Under the pieces are notes generated by a model. That model saw nothing but the letters and a program-made list of their open reading frames with translations, searched no databases and was not told where the DNA came from. The position numbers were made by a program, and so were the translations under genes. From an uncultured Porphyromonadaceae bacterium (lineage in GTDB: Bacteria; Bacteroidota; Bacteroidia; Bacteroidales; Muribaculaceae), in the NCBI GenBank assembly GCA_947177575.1, contig CAMWVA010000004.1, positions 1 through 56,202 on the forward strand: a stretch of 56,202 bases of DNA, given 5' to 3'. Numbering within the stretch: position 1 is the stretch's first letter; each line of letters opens with the position of its first letter. Positions 15,688 to 24,493 of the stretch are shown here, piece after piece.

Positions 15688-17349
15688 ATGAATATGAAAA
15701 ATCTGTTAACTATTATACTTCTCATATCAGCTATATTTATTGCCAGTTGCAACGAATCAATATCTGATAAGCTTAAGATAGCTTCGCAACTGTCAGATAA
15801 ACGACCGGACAGTGCATATACTATTTTACGTAATATAGACTATAATGATCTTAAGTCAGATTCACTCAAAGCCCGATATATACTTACCAAGGCACTAACC
15901 AATATCCGTGTCGGACGTTCCCTCATTACCGATACGTTGCTAAATGATGCCGCTACTTACTACATCTCAGTAGGTGATACATCAAACTGGATAATAGCTT
16001 CACAGCTACTATCCGGTTATGATTTCATAAAAGGCGATTCTGAATCCGCATTACATCGTCTTGAGGCCATGATTCCCCGGATTAAGAATCCCGAATTACT
16101 GTGGGACACCTATATTCATCTTCTTGAACTGTCAATCAACAGTCAGAATTATGCAAATGCCTATAATTATGCTGACTGGTTATTAAGACATACCAATGTA
16201 CCCGAACAGATATTGAAATTCTCCTCAGCAAAAAGTACCGCTCAATATATGCAAGGAAATTATGTCGAAGCTCTTGCTCTATATGACAATATCATCGATA
16301 CAGGAACCGCTGATAATGTCCACCCGGAAATATACAGAAAATTTTATCGTGAATATGCAGAGAGTCTTGATGCAGCCGGACAGTCATCAAAAGCAATTGA
16401 AGTACTTAACAGACTCTATGAAAACGAAGAACCTATCAACTATACTGAAAATCTACACAGACAGATTTCCATGGCTCAGTTTTATGCTAATTCCGGTAAC
16501 ACAACTAAAGCAAAAGAATTGCTTGATAGTATAAATTACGATGCAACTCAATCTATGTTTGAGGTTTACGCCTATATCGGTATGCTGAAAGCTGCTTTAC
16601 AATTTAAAGAATCCGGTAAACTTCCTTCCGATTTTATACATAATGTTACCAAAAATATGTACAGTAATTACAGACTTGCACAGTTTGACCGACAGACTGC
16701 CCTGGAATCTGTAATAGAGCTTAATGACGATATTTATAAACTGAAAATACAGCGGCAACGTCTGTGGTTACTTATATTCGGTATATCTCTTTTATTGATT
16801 ATTAGTGGTATAATTGTATATTTTATATTGAGTCGTCGTAAGCGACATATAATAGAAGCTGAAGAACGTGCCGAGACACTAACACAAATGCTGAAAGATA
16901 TAGAAAAAGCCGATAAACAAAAAACTGATTCATCTGACAGTGATAAACTAAAAGCGGCTTTGCTCCGTCAGCTCGGCATATTCAAGATATTCGCAGGTAC
17001 ACCGACTCAACAGAGTCGTGATGCTCTTAAGAAAATCTCGACCGTTGGCAAGAGTGAAGTCTCAATAGAGTCTTTAGTTGACTGGCCGGAATTTTACTCA
17101 ATGATTGATAATCTGTATAACGGCTTTCATACAAAGCTCATCAGAAAATATCCCGATATATTCAATGATAAGGAACAACAAATTATAGTACTACTTAAAG
17201 CCGGTTTCTCAACAAAAGAAATCTCAGTCCTCTCCGAACAGACATCAGCTACTATTTACACACGTAAATCAGTCATCCGCAAGAAGCTCGGAACCCTCGA
17301 AAACGGAGATTTTATCACCTATCTGGATGAACAAATTAAGGCACTCTGA
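15688..17349 (+). CDS. Membrane-spanning TPR sensor with cytoplasmic LuxR-type HTH
   Basis: Protein of 553 residues. The N-terminus has a lipoprotein-like signal (LLISAIFIASCNES, Cys21). A helical TPR-like region fills about residues 25-345 (for example QYMQGNYVEALALYDNIID and GQSSKAIEVLNRLYENEE). One membrane segment follows (about 358-380, LWLLIFGISLLLIISGIIVY), then a charged coiled coil (385-425), and a LuxR-type HTH at about 490-553 (IIVLLKAGFSTKEISVLSEQ). This implies a one-component sensor reading a periplasmic cue and binding DNA at the membrane. It lies directly upstream of the lipoprotein/barrel operon at 17543, its most likely target. Confidence 0.8.
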   Translation: MNMKNLLTIILLISAIFIASCNESISDKLKIASQLSDKRPDSAYTILRNIDYNDLKSDSLKARYILTKALTNIRVGRSLITDTLLNDAATYYISVGDTSNWIIASQLLSGYDFIKGDSESALHRLEAMIPRIKNPELLWDTYIHLLELSINSQNYANAYNYADWLLRHTNVPEQILKFSSAKSTAQYMQGNYVEALALYDNIIDTGTADNVHPEIYRKFYREYAESLDAAGQSSKAIEVLNRLYENEEPINYTENLHRQISMAQFYANSGNTTKAKELLDSINYDATQSMFEVYAYIGMLKAALQFKESGKLPSDFIHNVTKNMYSNYRLAQFDRQTALESVIELNDDIYKLKIQRQRLWLLIFGISLLLIISGIIVYFILSRRKRHIIEAEERAETLTQMLKDIEKADKQKTDSSDSDKLKAALLRQLGIFKIFAGTPTQQSRDALKKISTVGKSEVSIESLVDWPEFYSMIDNLYNGFHTKLIRKYPDIFNDKEQQIIVLLKAGFSTKEISVLSEQTSATIYTRKSVIRKKLGTLENGDFITYLDEQIKAL

Positions 17350-17353
17350 AACC

Positions 17354-17436
17354 ATTTAGATACCAAAAGTCATTATTTAGATTTTTAATACACATATACC
17401 TTAATAATCAGATAATTAAGTGCTGATTATTTAGAT
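17354..17436 (+). promoter_or_regulatory. Repeated ATTTAGAT boxes upstream of the lipoprotein/barrel operon
   Basis: The octamer ATTTAGAT occurs at 17354-17361, 17375-17382 and 17429-17436; the first two are 21 bp apart, two helical turns. An inverted pair ATAATCAG/CTGATTAT lies at 17404-17430. This could be a regulator-binding region, but the sequence is AT-rich and partly low complexity. Confidence 0.4.
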
Positions 17437-17443
17437 AATTTAT

Positions 17444-17487
17444 AAGCTCATTTAGTAGGTAAAAGCTACTAAATGAGCTTAACTTTG
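17444..17487 (+). promoter_or_regulatory. 15-bp inverted repeat overlapping the operon's -7 box
   Basis: AAGCTCATTTAGTAG (17444-17458) and its exact reverse complement (17466-17480) are separated by 7 bp. The last base of the right arm is the first base of the -7 box TAACTTTG (17480-17487). The usual -33 position falls inside the dyad and does not match TTTG, which suggests an activator- or repressor-controlled promoter. A terminator for the upstream gene is the alternative. Confidence 0.5.
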
Positions 17488-17542
17488 CAATGTCGAAACC
17501 GCCGTATTTCGCATCAAAGTTAAACATTAAATTTCAAAAATC

Positions 17543-17941
17543 ATGACACAAAACAGACTACTCATTTTGCTGTTGATCCTTGTCTCGCTGGTTATCTTAC
17601 CGGGTTGCGAGGCTGGTTCAACCAAAAGTAAAATTGCTAATACTATGCGTGAGTATATCGAAGCCGGACTTACCGATGAAGAGACTTTCGGATTCGTCGG
17701 TCTCTCCAATCATCGGGATACAGTATTCATGGGTGTCACACACCCGTGTGTAGGTGTAATATATACAATAACCAATAAAGAATCCGGTGAAAAGATACGA
17801 TACTTCGCCGATGTCATCTTCTCTGATGATTATAAAACAGCCCTCTGCGTAAAAGAATCTGATTTCGATCCGATTGAGTTTGTAGAAGAGAAAATTAAAG
17901 AAAAATTCATGGAGAAAATTCAGGAAAAACTGAAGAAGTAA
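17543..17941 (+). CDS. Small predicted lipoprotein of unknown function
   Basis: Protein of 132 residues with a lipoprotein signal (LVILPGCEAGS, Cys22). The mature part has a compact segment (MREYIEAGLTDEETFGFVGL, then HPCVGVIYTITN) resembling small beta-sheet domains, and a strongly amphipathic lysine/glutamate-rich C-terminal helix (EEKIKEKFMEKIQEKLKK). I do not recognise a family. It lies 33 bp upstream of the barrel gene on the same strand, so the two are probably co-expressed and may interact at the outer membrane. Confidence 0.65.
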   Translation: MTQNRLLILLLILVSLVILPGCEAGSTKSKIANTMREYIEAGLTDEETFGFVGLSNHRDTVFMGVTHPCVGVIYTITNKESGEKIRYFADVIFSDDYKTALCVKESDFDPIEFVEEKIKEKFMEKIQEKLKK

Positions 17942-17974
17942 TAAAATATCCTATCTGATTCAAAATAAATAATC

Positions 17975-20068
17975 ATGAAAACTATAATAACTCTCATATT
18001 CGCTGTTGTCACTACTATATCAGTGACAGCACAAACAAATAACACTGAGATTGACAGTGTGACTTATACCCTCGGAGAAGTGGTGGTAAAGGCTAATCCA
18101 CGAATAACTTCTCTTAAAGGTGACGCTCTACTCACCCGTGTAGCAGGTACTCAGCTTGAACATGCAGGCACTGCAAACGATGTGTTACCTCAGATACCGA
18201 TGATACTTGGTTCAGATGGTAATTTCGAAGTATTTGGCAAAGGAAATCCGGCAATATATGTCAACGGCAGACTATTACAGGACACATCGGACCTTGCACA
18301 GATAAGTTCTGCGAATATAAAGAATGTGGAAGTTATAACTAATCCCGGCGCTAAATACAGTGCCTCTGCTAAAGCTGTAATCAACATTACATTAAAAGCA
18401 CCACGAGGTGACGGTCTCAGTGGACTTATCCGTGCACAAGGTTCGTTACAGAAATATTTCCGTAATTCTGACCAATTTAATCTGAAATATCGTACCGGTG
18501 GTCTGGAAGTATTCGGTAATTTCAGTTATTCCAGTGGAAAAAAAGAGGACGCAGCGACCAACGATATGCTGACACGTTCATCTGTCATTTGGAATCAGAT
18601 AATGGAACAATATGGGAAAATAAAACTCCACGATTTTTATGGTAAAATCGGTTTCTCATACATGTTTAACCCTCACCAGTCAATTGGAGCATATTATGCT
18701 AACGGGAGTAGTAAAGCTAATGCTCACTACTCGGCAATCAGTAGGATTTTAAGTAACAACATATTATATGATGAACTCTCTGTGGATATACACAAAAAGT
18801 CCCACACAATACCCAATCATCGTATGAATCTGTATTACACTGGTATAGCCGGCAGACTTGGTATAGACTTCAATATGGACTTTATGTGGCAGAAGAAAGC
18901 CTCCGACCTTTTAAACGACGAGCTAAGCGGAAACTTTGAAGATGCACAAATCAGTTCAGGCACTACAAATCACAGCCGACTGGTTGCCGAGAAACTCATA
19001 TTCAGTTATCCCGTCTGGAAAGGTAAAATAGAATTAGGCGAAGAATATACATCTTCTCGTTTTACGACAGATTATATTACAGATGCCTCCTCGCTGACAA
19101 GCGCTATCTCACAGGTTGATGAAAATAACATCGCCGGATTTATACAGTTAGCCCAGCGTTTCGGAATGTGGCACGTCGGAGCGGGGTTAAGATATGAGCA
19201 TGTCGCTTTTAAATATCTTGAGAATGAACAGAGACGTGATGATATGAGCCGCAGTTATAACAATCTGTTCCCATCTCTATCAGTTTCTACTATGTTACAG
19301 AGAGTACAGATGTCTCTAAGCTACTCCTATAAAACCCAAAGACCGACCTACAGTGCGCTGGACGGAACGATAAACTATATCAACCGTTTTACATTTGAAG
19401 GTGGCAATCCCTATCTGAAGCCGGAAAAAATACATAATATCCAATTTGCCGGAGTATGGAGTCATTTTTTCGGACAGCTTTCCTACTCTTATAAGAAAGA
19501 TCCTATTCTCAATACAACCCTTCCTTACGGAGAGGATGGAGAAATAAAACTTATCACAAAGGAGAATTTTTCGAAGATACAACAACTTGAAGCGTTTGCA
19601 GGAGGCCAGTTTCAGTTAGGTATCTGGCAGCCTAAAATAAATGCCGGACTCATCACACAATGGTTGACTATTGATTACAATGGAGAACGTAAGAATCTTA
19701 ATAACCCGATAGGGCTTATCCAGTTTCAGAACGCCATTCATCTTCCTTATGATATTTGGCTGAATATCGACCTACAATGGATGAGTGCCGGAAACGGAGA
19801 GAATGCTAAAATCACTTCAACATCCTATCTGAACGCAAAACTCTACAAGGCCTTTTTCAATAACAGATTCAGTGTTACCTTAGAAGCTAACGATATCTTT
19901 AATAAAGATATAAGAGATTTTACGTTATACAATAAAGATGTTACAATCTTTAAGTCCAACCATATCACTAACAGAACATTCCACCTGACCCTGCAATACA
20001 CTTTCAACATAACACGTGACCGTTACGCTGGGAAAGGTGCAGGACATAACGAACTTAATCGGTTCTGA
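17975..20068 (+). CDS. TonB-receptor-like outer-membrane beta-barrel protein
   Basis: Protein of 697 residues with a signal peptide (about 1-20, ending SVTA). A plug-like region spans about 25-140 (TLGEVVVKANPRITSLKGDA, then NPAIYVNGRLL and VEVITNPGAKYSASAKAVIN), which is the TonB-receptor plug pattern. The rest is a barrel of the outer-membrane family 3 type with a final aromatic strand near HLTLQYTFNITR. Unlike the receptor at 1757 it lacks STN and carboxypeptidase-regulatory domains. With the lipoprotein at 17543 it forms a two-gene unit behind the TPR sensor. Substrate unknown; no SusD partner is present. Confidence 0.8.
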   Translation: MKTIITLIFAVVTTISVTAQTNNTEIDSVTYTLGEVVVKANPRITSLKGDALLTRVAGTQLEHAGTANDVLPQIPMILGSDGNFEVFGKGNPAIYVNGRLLQDTSDLAQISSANIKNVEVITNPGAKYSASAKAVINITLKAPRGDGLSGLIRAQGSLQKYFRNSDQFNLKYRTGGLEVFGNFSYSSGKKEDAATNDMLTRSSVIWNQIMEQYGKIKLHDFYGKIGFSYMFNPHQSIGAYYANGSSKANAHYSAISRILSNNILYDELSVDIHKKSHTIPNHRMNLYYTGIAGRLGIDFNMDFMWQKKASDLLNDELSGNFEDAQISSGTTNHSRLVAEKLIFSYPVWKGKIELGEEYTSSRFTTDYITDASSLTSAISQVDENNIAGFIQLAQRFGMWHVGAGLRYEHVAFKYLENEQRRDDMSRSYNNLFPSLSVSTMLQRVQMSLSYSYKTQRPTYSALDGTINYINRFTFEGGNPYLKPEKIHNIQFAGVWSHFFGQLSYSYKKDPILNTTLPYGEDGEIKLITKENFSKIQQLEAFAGGQFQLGIWQPKINAGLITQWLTIDYNGERKNLNNPIGLIQFQNAIHLPYDIWLNIDLQWMSAGNGENAKITSTSYLNAKLYKAFFNNRFSVTLEANDIFNKDIRDFTLYNKDVTIFKSNHITNRTFHLTLQYTFNITRDRYAGKGAGHNELNRF

Positions 20069-20125
20069 CACCTTCTGAAATATCCATACATTTTACCTAA
20101 GATACTAAAGAAATAGGAATCTATT

Positions 20126-20208
20126 ATGAAATTTTGGTATTCGGAGGAATAGCCGAGGCTACCGAATTATCTACTGAGGAAATTGAACAACTAAATATCA
20201 ACGATTAG
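20126..20208 (+). pseudogene. Possible decayed start of a MoaD/ThiS-like gene
   Basis: An ATG at 20126 begins ATG AAA TTT, but the protein-like frame continues one register away as VFGGIAEATELSTEEIEQLN until TAG at 20206. Restoring one base would give MKFLVFGGIAEATE, which resembles the N-terminus of MoaD/ThiS sulfur carriers; no C-terminal Gly-Gly region exists. It may be a frameshifted and truncated remnant, or chance. Short length keeps the call tentative. Confidence 0.3.
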
Positions 20209-20258
20209 ATAGAAACTGTGTAGAATTTAGTGGATATATAGCTTAGTAGATATAGAAG

Positions 20259-20308
20259 GAAGAATGTCTCAGAGCTTTCTACCGTATTAAAGCTCTGACA
20301 CATTCTTC
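20259..20308. terminator. Bidirectional terminator between barrel gene and pyrB
   Basis: Arms 20259-20278 and 20289-20308 (20 nt each) pair with a single mismatch around a 10-nt loop. It lies between two convergent genes and is followed by short U-rich stretches on either strand. Confidence 0.65.
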
Positions 20309-20328
20309 TATTTAAGCTTATAAAATGT

Positions 20329-21417
20329 TTATTTGGGACGTGATTCACAGTAGAGACAGCGATAGGCACCGTCTTTCTCGGCTGAGGGTCGGAAGATAGC
20401 TTCAACACCGTTTTCGATGTTCGAGATACAGCGACGGTTAGAGCATACATGCTGTCCGCGTACAGCATCGGCAGGTACGAGATCGGGCTTTGAATTGTCG
20501 GCTTTGGCCCACTCCAACAGACGTAGCATAAGAGCCATACGAACGAATTTACCATTCTCAACCTGACGGAAGTAAGCAGCACGCGGGTCAGAATCAACTT
20601 CAACGGTGATTTCGTTCACACGTGGTAGCGGGTGAAGTATACGCATGTGAGGACGGGCAGTCTTCAGTTTTTCAGGATCGAGTATAAAGCTGTCCTTCAC
20701 ACGCTCGAATTCATCTTCGTCGAAGAAACGTTCTTTCTGAACACGGGTCATGTAAAGTACATCGAGTTCCGGCATTACTTCTTCCATAGTCTCGACTTCT
20801 TTATAGTCTATACCGTTAAGGTCGCAGACCTCATGTTTCATATAGTCGGGTAGACGCAGCTGCTCAGGAGCGATAAGCACAACCTTCACACCTTCATAAC
20901 GTGACAGAGCTTTGATGAGAGAGTGCACGGTACGACCGAATTTCAGGTCGCCGCAGAAACCTATCGTTATGTTGTCAAAACGTCCTATCTCACGCTTGAT
21001 AGTCAGCAGGTCAGTAAGAGTCTGAGTCGGATGACTGTGACTGCCGTCACCGGCGTTTATAACAGGTATACGCGAGTTCATAGCAGCTACAAGAGCTGCT
21101 CCTTCCTCATGATGACGCATAGCTATAATGTCGGCAAAACAACTTATTACCTGTACAGTATCAGCTACAGTCTCGCCTTTGCTCACTGAACTGCTCTTGG
21201 CATCGGCAAAGCCAAGCACATTGCCGCCGAGTTCCATCATGGCAGCCGTAAAGCTAAGACGTGTACGTGTCGAGGGTTCGTAGAAGAGTGTAGCAAGTTT
21301 CTTGCCTTTGCACACTTCCGAATACTTCTCGCGGTTGGCTATAATGTCAAGAGCGAGGTCAATGATTTCGTTAAGTTCCTCTTTTGTGAGGTCAGTAGGG
21401 TCTATAAGATGACGCAT
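20329..21417 (-). CDS. pyrB: Aspartate carbamoyltransferase catalytic chain with fused PyrI-type zinc ribbon
   Basis: Protein of 362 residues against ~305-311 for ordinary PyrB. It joins carbamoyl phosphate and aspartate, the committed step of UMP synthesis. Catalytic motifs: STRTRLSF (about 50-57), [11 protein letters not shown] and HPLPR. The extra ~50 C-terminal residues hold C325-x4-C330 and C354-x2-C357 ([10 protein letters not shown], then RCLYCES). In E. coli PyrI the zinc cysteines are 109, 114, 138 and 141: exactly the same spacing (5, 24, 3). So the zinc domain of the regulatory chain is fused here while its nucleotide-binding domain is absent. No pyrI is present in the window. Last gene of the operon, 3 bp after pyrE. 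Confidence 0.93.
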   Translation of the reverse strand: MRHLIDPTDLTKEELNEIIDLALDIIANREKYSEVCKGKKLATLFYEPSTRTRLSFTAAMMELGGNVLGFADAKSSSVSKGETVADTVQVISCFADIIAMRHHEEGAALVAAMNSRIPVINAGDGSHSHPTQTLTDLLTIKREIGRFDNITIGFCGDLKFGRTVHSLIKALSRYEGVKVVLIAPEQLRLPDYMKHEVCDLNGIDYKEVETMEEVMPELDVLYMTRVQKERFFDEDEFERVKDSFILDPEKLKTARPHMRILHPLPRVNEITVEVDSDPRAAYFRQVENGKFVRMALMLRLLEWAKADNSKPDLVPADAVRGQHVCSNRRCISNIENGVEAIFRPSAEKDGAYRCLYCESRPK

Positions 21418-21420
21418 TGC

Positions 21421-22059
21421 TTATGAATTAATCCAGGATTCGTCAGATGGATTTGACATAAATTTCTTGAGACGTGCTTCGTCATTGGGAGCTATATAAC
21501 CTTGCTCAACAGCTACTCCTACGAGAGTATCGAAGTCACTAAGAGAGTAGTTATTAACTCCGGCGGCTGCTAACCGGTCAAGGCCTTTCTTCATACCGTA
21601 AGTGAAGATGCTTACCACACCGAGAACTTCAGCACCGGCTTCACGCAGAGCCTCAACTACCTCAATACAGCTGCCGGCAGTCGAAATCAGGTCCTCAATC
21701 ACGACTACCTTAGCTCCGGGTTCGAGGCGGCCTTCGATACGATTGTTACGGCCGTGATCTTTGGCACTGCCGCGTACATAGCCCATAGGTTTGTCAAGAA
21801 TCCAGGCAGCTATAGCGGCATGAGCTATACCGGCTGTACTTGTACCCATCAGAACCTCGGCCTCCGGGAAACGTTCTGTAACAGTGGCGGCAATAGCCTC
21901 TTCAACTACCTTACGAGCTTTAGGAGAAGTAAGTATCAGACGATTATCGCAGTATATAGGACTTTTGATGCCACTGGCCCATGTGAAAGGTTCATCGGGA
22001 CGCAAGAATACTGCCTTGATGTCAAGCAGTTCTTTGGCTACTTTCTCTTTTGTTGTCAT
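21421..22059 (-). CDS. pyrE: Orotate phosphoribosyltransferase
   Basis: Protein of 212 residues, standard length. It converts orotate and PRPP to OMP in the cytosol. The PRPP-binding motif is VVVIEDLISTAGS (about 117-129), and the catalytic loop region is GYVRGSAKDHGRNNRIEG (about 93-110), with the Lys and His of the flexible loop. The N-terminal hood reads FTWASGIKSPIYCDNR, the usual OPRT signature. Lies between pyrF (23 bp upstream) and pyrB (3 bp downstream). Confidence 0.95.
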   Translation of the reverse strand: MTTKEKVAKELLDIKAVFLRPDEPFTWASGIKSPIYCDNRLILTSPKARKVVEEAIAATVTERFPEAEVLMGTSTAGIAHAAIAAWILDKPMGYVRGSAKDHGRNNRIEGRLEPGAKVVVIEDLISTAGSCIEVVEALREAGAEVLGVVSIFTYGMKKGLDRLAAAGVNNYSLSDFDTLVGVAVEQGYIAPNDEARLKKFMSNPSDESWINS

Positions 22060-22082
22060 GACTGTTCAGATGTGTATGATAA

Positions 22083-22787
22083 TTATTGCTCAAGAAATTC
22101 CTTAACACAACGACGATAAGCGGCTACAGGGTCGGCGGCAGCTGTTATAGGACGGCCTACAACGATGAAATCCGAACCTATCTCACGGGCACGTGCCGGA
22201 GTGGTTATACGTACCTGATCATCAGCCGCAGCATCGGCAAAACGTATACCCGGTGTAACAGTAATAAAGTCTTTACCACAGGCATCCTTCACCAAGGCTG
22301 ATTCAAGAGGCGAACATACCACACCGTCAAGTCCGGCTTCGCGTGCATTACGTGCATAATGGGCGATGGTGTCATTTATACCGGCATTGATAAGAAGCTG
22401 TTTCTGCATAGCTTCCTCCGAAGTCGAAGTCAACTGGGTAACGGCTATAAGAAGAGGGCGGGTACCGTCAACACGGGTCAGACCCTCAAGAGCGGCACGC
22501 ATCATCTCGACTGTACCCGAGGCATGTACGTTCGTCATATCCACATCAAGTGCCGAAAGCACTTTCATAGCTTTACGCACAGTATTGGGTATATCATGCA
22601 GCTTAAGGTCCAGAAATATCTTATGGCCCCGACGCTTTATTTCGCGTACTATTTCGTTTCCGGCACCATAATATAATTCCATACCTATCTTGACGAAGGG
22701 TTTGCGCTCCTCGCCTTCAAACTTATTCAGAAATGCCAGCGTCTCTTCAGCCGAAGGGAAGTCACAGGCTATGATTACATCACGCAT
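22083..22787 (-). CDS. pyrF: Orotidine 5'-phosphate decarboxylase
   Basis: Protein of 234 residues of the short bacterial type. It decarboxylates OMP to UMP. The catalytic tetrad lies in [12 protein letters not shown] (about 58-69: Asp, Lys, Asp), with the substrate Lys in [10 protein letters not shown] (about 33). The C-terminal phosphate-binding part reads [14 protein letters not shown]. Separated by 39 bp from pyrD upstream and 23 bp from pyrE downstream. Confidence 0.95.
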   Translation of the reverse strand: MRDVIIACDFPSAEETLAFLNKFEGEERKPFVKIGMELYYGAGNEIVREIKRRGHKIFLDLKLHDIPNTVRKAMKVLSALDVDMTNVHASGTVEMMRAALEGLTRVDGTRPLLIAVTQLTSTSEEAMQKQLLINAGINDTIAHYARNAREAGLDGVVCSPLESALVKDACGKDFITVTPGIRFADAAADDQVRITTPARAREIGSDFIVVGRPITAAADPVAAYRRCVKEFLEQ

Positions 22788-22826
22788 ATATTGTGTTGTT
22801 GATTTGCTTATTATTGTTAAAATTTT

Positions 22827-23753
22827 TCAGTGTGCCACACCTATTATATCACGCAGCGCACTGATACGCAGACGGTCCATCTCAGCAGGGAGTGATTCTA
22901 TAATCTCCTTACAGGCGTATGGGTCACGCAGATTGGCAGCACCTACCTCGACAGCTGTGGCACCAGCCATCATCATCTCTATCACATCAGAGGCACTTGA
23001 CACACCACCACAGCCTATGACGGGCACACTACAGGCACGACTTACCTGCCATACCATACGTAGTGCCACAGGGAATACAGCAGGACCTGAGAAACCACCC
23101 ATTTTGTTGGCTATGACCGGACGACGCGTCCTTATATCAATACGCATACCTAAGAGAGTATTGATAAGGCATAATCCGTCTGCTCCGGCTTCTTCAGCCG
23201 AACGTGCTATGGCTACTATGTCGGTTACGTTAGGAGTCAGCTTAACATACAGTGGTTTGGTTATTACTTTCTTTACCTCACGTACGACCTCAGCTACAGA
23301 ATCACAACAAGTACCGAAACTCATACCGCCGCCGTGCACATTCGGACAGCTGACATTAAGTTCGATTATAGCCACCTGTTCCTCACGGTCTATCTTGGCA
23401 CAGCATTCCACATATTCATCTATCGAGAAACCGCTTATATTGGCTATTATCGGTTTGTGAAATACCTCACGCATCTTAGGAAGTTCTTCGGCTATCACAG
23501 CATCAATGCCTGGATTCTGTAGGCCTACAGAGTTAATCATGCCAGCCTCACATTCAGCTACACGCGGCAGCGAATTACCGTAACGGGCTTCACGCGTAGT
23601 ACCCTTAAATGAGATTGACCCTAATATATTGATGTCATAAAACTCACTCATACCGTAGCCGAATCCGAAACAGCCGCTTGCCGGTATAACCGGGTTGTCA
23701 AGATGCACGCCGCTAAGCGTTACACTCATGTCATGGGAGTGATTCATTTCCAT
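22827..23753 (-). CDS. pyrD: Dihydroorotate dehydrogenase B, catalytic subunit
   Basis: Protein of 308 residues of class 1B, FMN-dependent and NAD-linked through PyrK. The catalytic Cys is in ELNVSCPNVHGGG (about residue 136), the class 1 signature. FMN-binding segments are NPVIPASGCFGFG near the N-terminus and VPVIGCGGVSSASD near residue 255. It overlaps the upstream pyrK gene by 10 bp, which suggests coupled synthesis of the two subunits of one complex. Confidence 0.95.
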   Translation of the reverse strand: MEMNHSHDMSVTLSGVHLDNPVIPASGCFGFGYGMSEFYDINILGSISFKGTTREARYGNSLPRVAECEAGMINSVGLQNPGIDAVIAEELPKMREVFHKPIIANISGFSIDEYVECCAKIDREEQVAIIELNVSCPNVHGGGMSFGTCCDSVAEVVREVKKVITKPLYVKLTPNVTDIVAIARSAEEAGADGLCLINTLLGMRIDIRTRRPVIANKMGGFSGPAVFPVALRMVWQVSRACSVPVIGCGGVSSASDVIEMMMAGATAVEVGAANLRDPYACKEIIESLPAEMDRLRISALRDIIGVAH

Positions 23754-24490
23754 ATCAGTTCCTCCTTTCTGAATACCGGACCTTCTTTACATACCCGTTT
23801 TGAACCTCGTGTTGTTTCTATGCTACAGCACATACAGGCACCGAAGCCGCAGCCCATACGCTCGTCGAGGCTCAACTGACCGTCACACGGTACTGTCTGA
23901 GCTACAGCCCGAAGCATCGGTGTAGGTCCGCAAGCATAATAGTAATCATACGAACCGGCCTCTAATCCCTTTAATATATCGGTTACAAAGCCGTGTACAC
24001 CGCGTGTACCATCAGCAGTCGAAACGTAGGTCTCAAGTCCAAGTGCTTCAAAATCGTCAGCCAACACTACGTCGGCCGATGTATTGAAGCCAAGCGCCAC
24101 AACAGGATTCTGACCGGCGTCTTTGAGATCACGGGCAAGACGAAGCAGAGGGGCTACACCGATACCGCCACCGAGTAGCAACGGATGCCGATATTCCTTT
24201 TCTATCCAGAAGCCGTTACCCAAACCCGTAAGTACATCAAAAGTATCGTTTACTTTAGCACGGCTCATTATAGCCGTCCCCTCACCTACCACGTCATAAA
24301 GCAAAGTGATGCTATGGTCATCGTAGTCACACAGTGATATAGGACGACGCAGGTATTTTCCATCAACGGCAATGTTAACAAACTGTCCGGGCGCCGTCAG
24401 GTATTGTGTATCGCCACCAAGCACCATAACCCATGTCTTAGGGGCTATCTGCTCGTTGCGCAGCACTGTATATATATTTTTCTTATACAT
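23744..24490 (-). CDS. pyrK: Dihydroorotate dehydrogenase B, electron-transfer subunit
   Basis: Protein of 248 residues carrying FAD and a [2Fe-2S] cluster; it passes electrons from PyrD to NAD+. FAD-binding RPISLCDYD is near residue 49, the NAD-binding glycine loop is LLGGGIGVAPLLRLA (about 105-119), and the cluster cysteines are C-x4-C-x2-C (GCGFGACMCC) with a fourth in KRVCKEG. Lies 3 bp after pyrC and overlaps pyrD. Its presence marks the anaerobic, NAD-dependent form of the pathway. Confidence 0.95.
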   Translation of the reverse strand: MYKKNIYTVLRNEQIAPKTWVMVLGGDTQYLTAPGQFVNIAVDGKYLRRPISLCDYDDHSITLLYDVVGEGTAIMSRAKVNDTFDVLTGLGNGFWIEKEYRHPLLLGGGIGVAPLLRLARDLKDAGQNPVVALGFNTSADVVLADDFEALGLETYVSTADGTRGVHGFVTDILKGLEAGSYDYYYACGPTPMLRAVAQTVPCDGQLSLDERMGCGFGACMCCSIETTRGSKRVCKEGPVFRKEELIWK

Positions 24491-24493
24491 TAT

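Noticed and set aside
170..20068. A polysaccharide utilisation locus around GH53 and the barrel receptors
   Set aside because: No SusC/SusD pair, no hybrid two-component or sigma/anti-sigma genes, and the GH53 gene is not next to a receptor.
22690..23460. 256-residue open frame on the plus strand opposite pyrD/pyrF
   Set aside because: Antisense to clear pyr genes; serine/isoleucine-rich translation without domains is what a GC-biased reverse strand gives.
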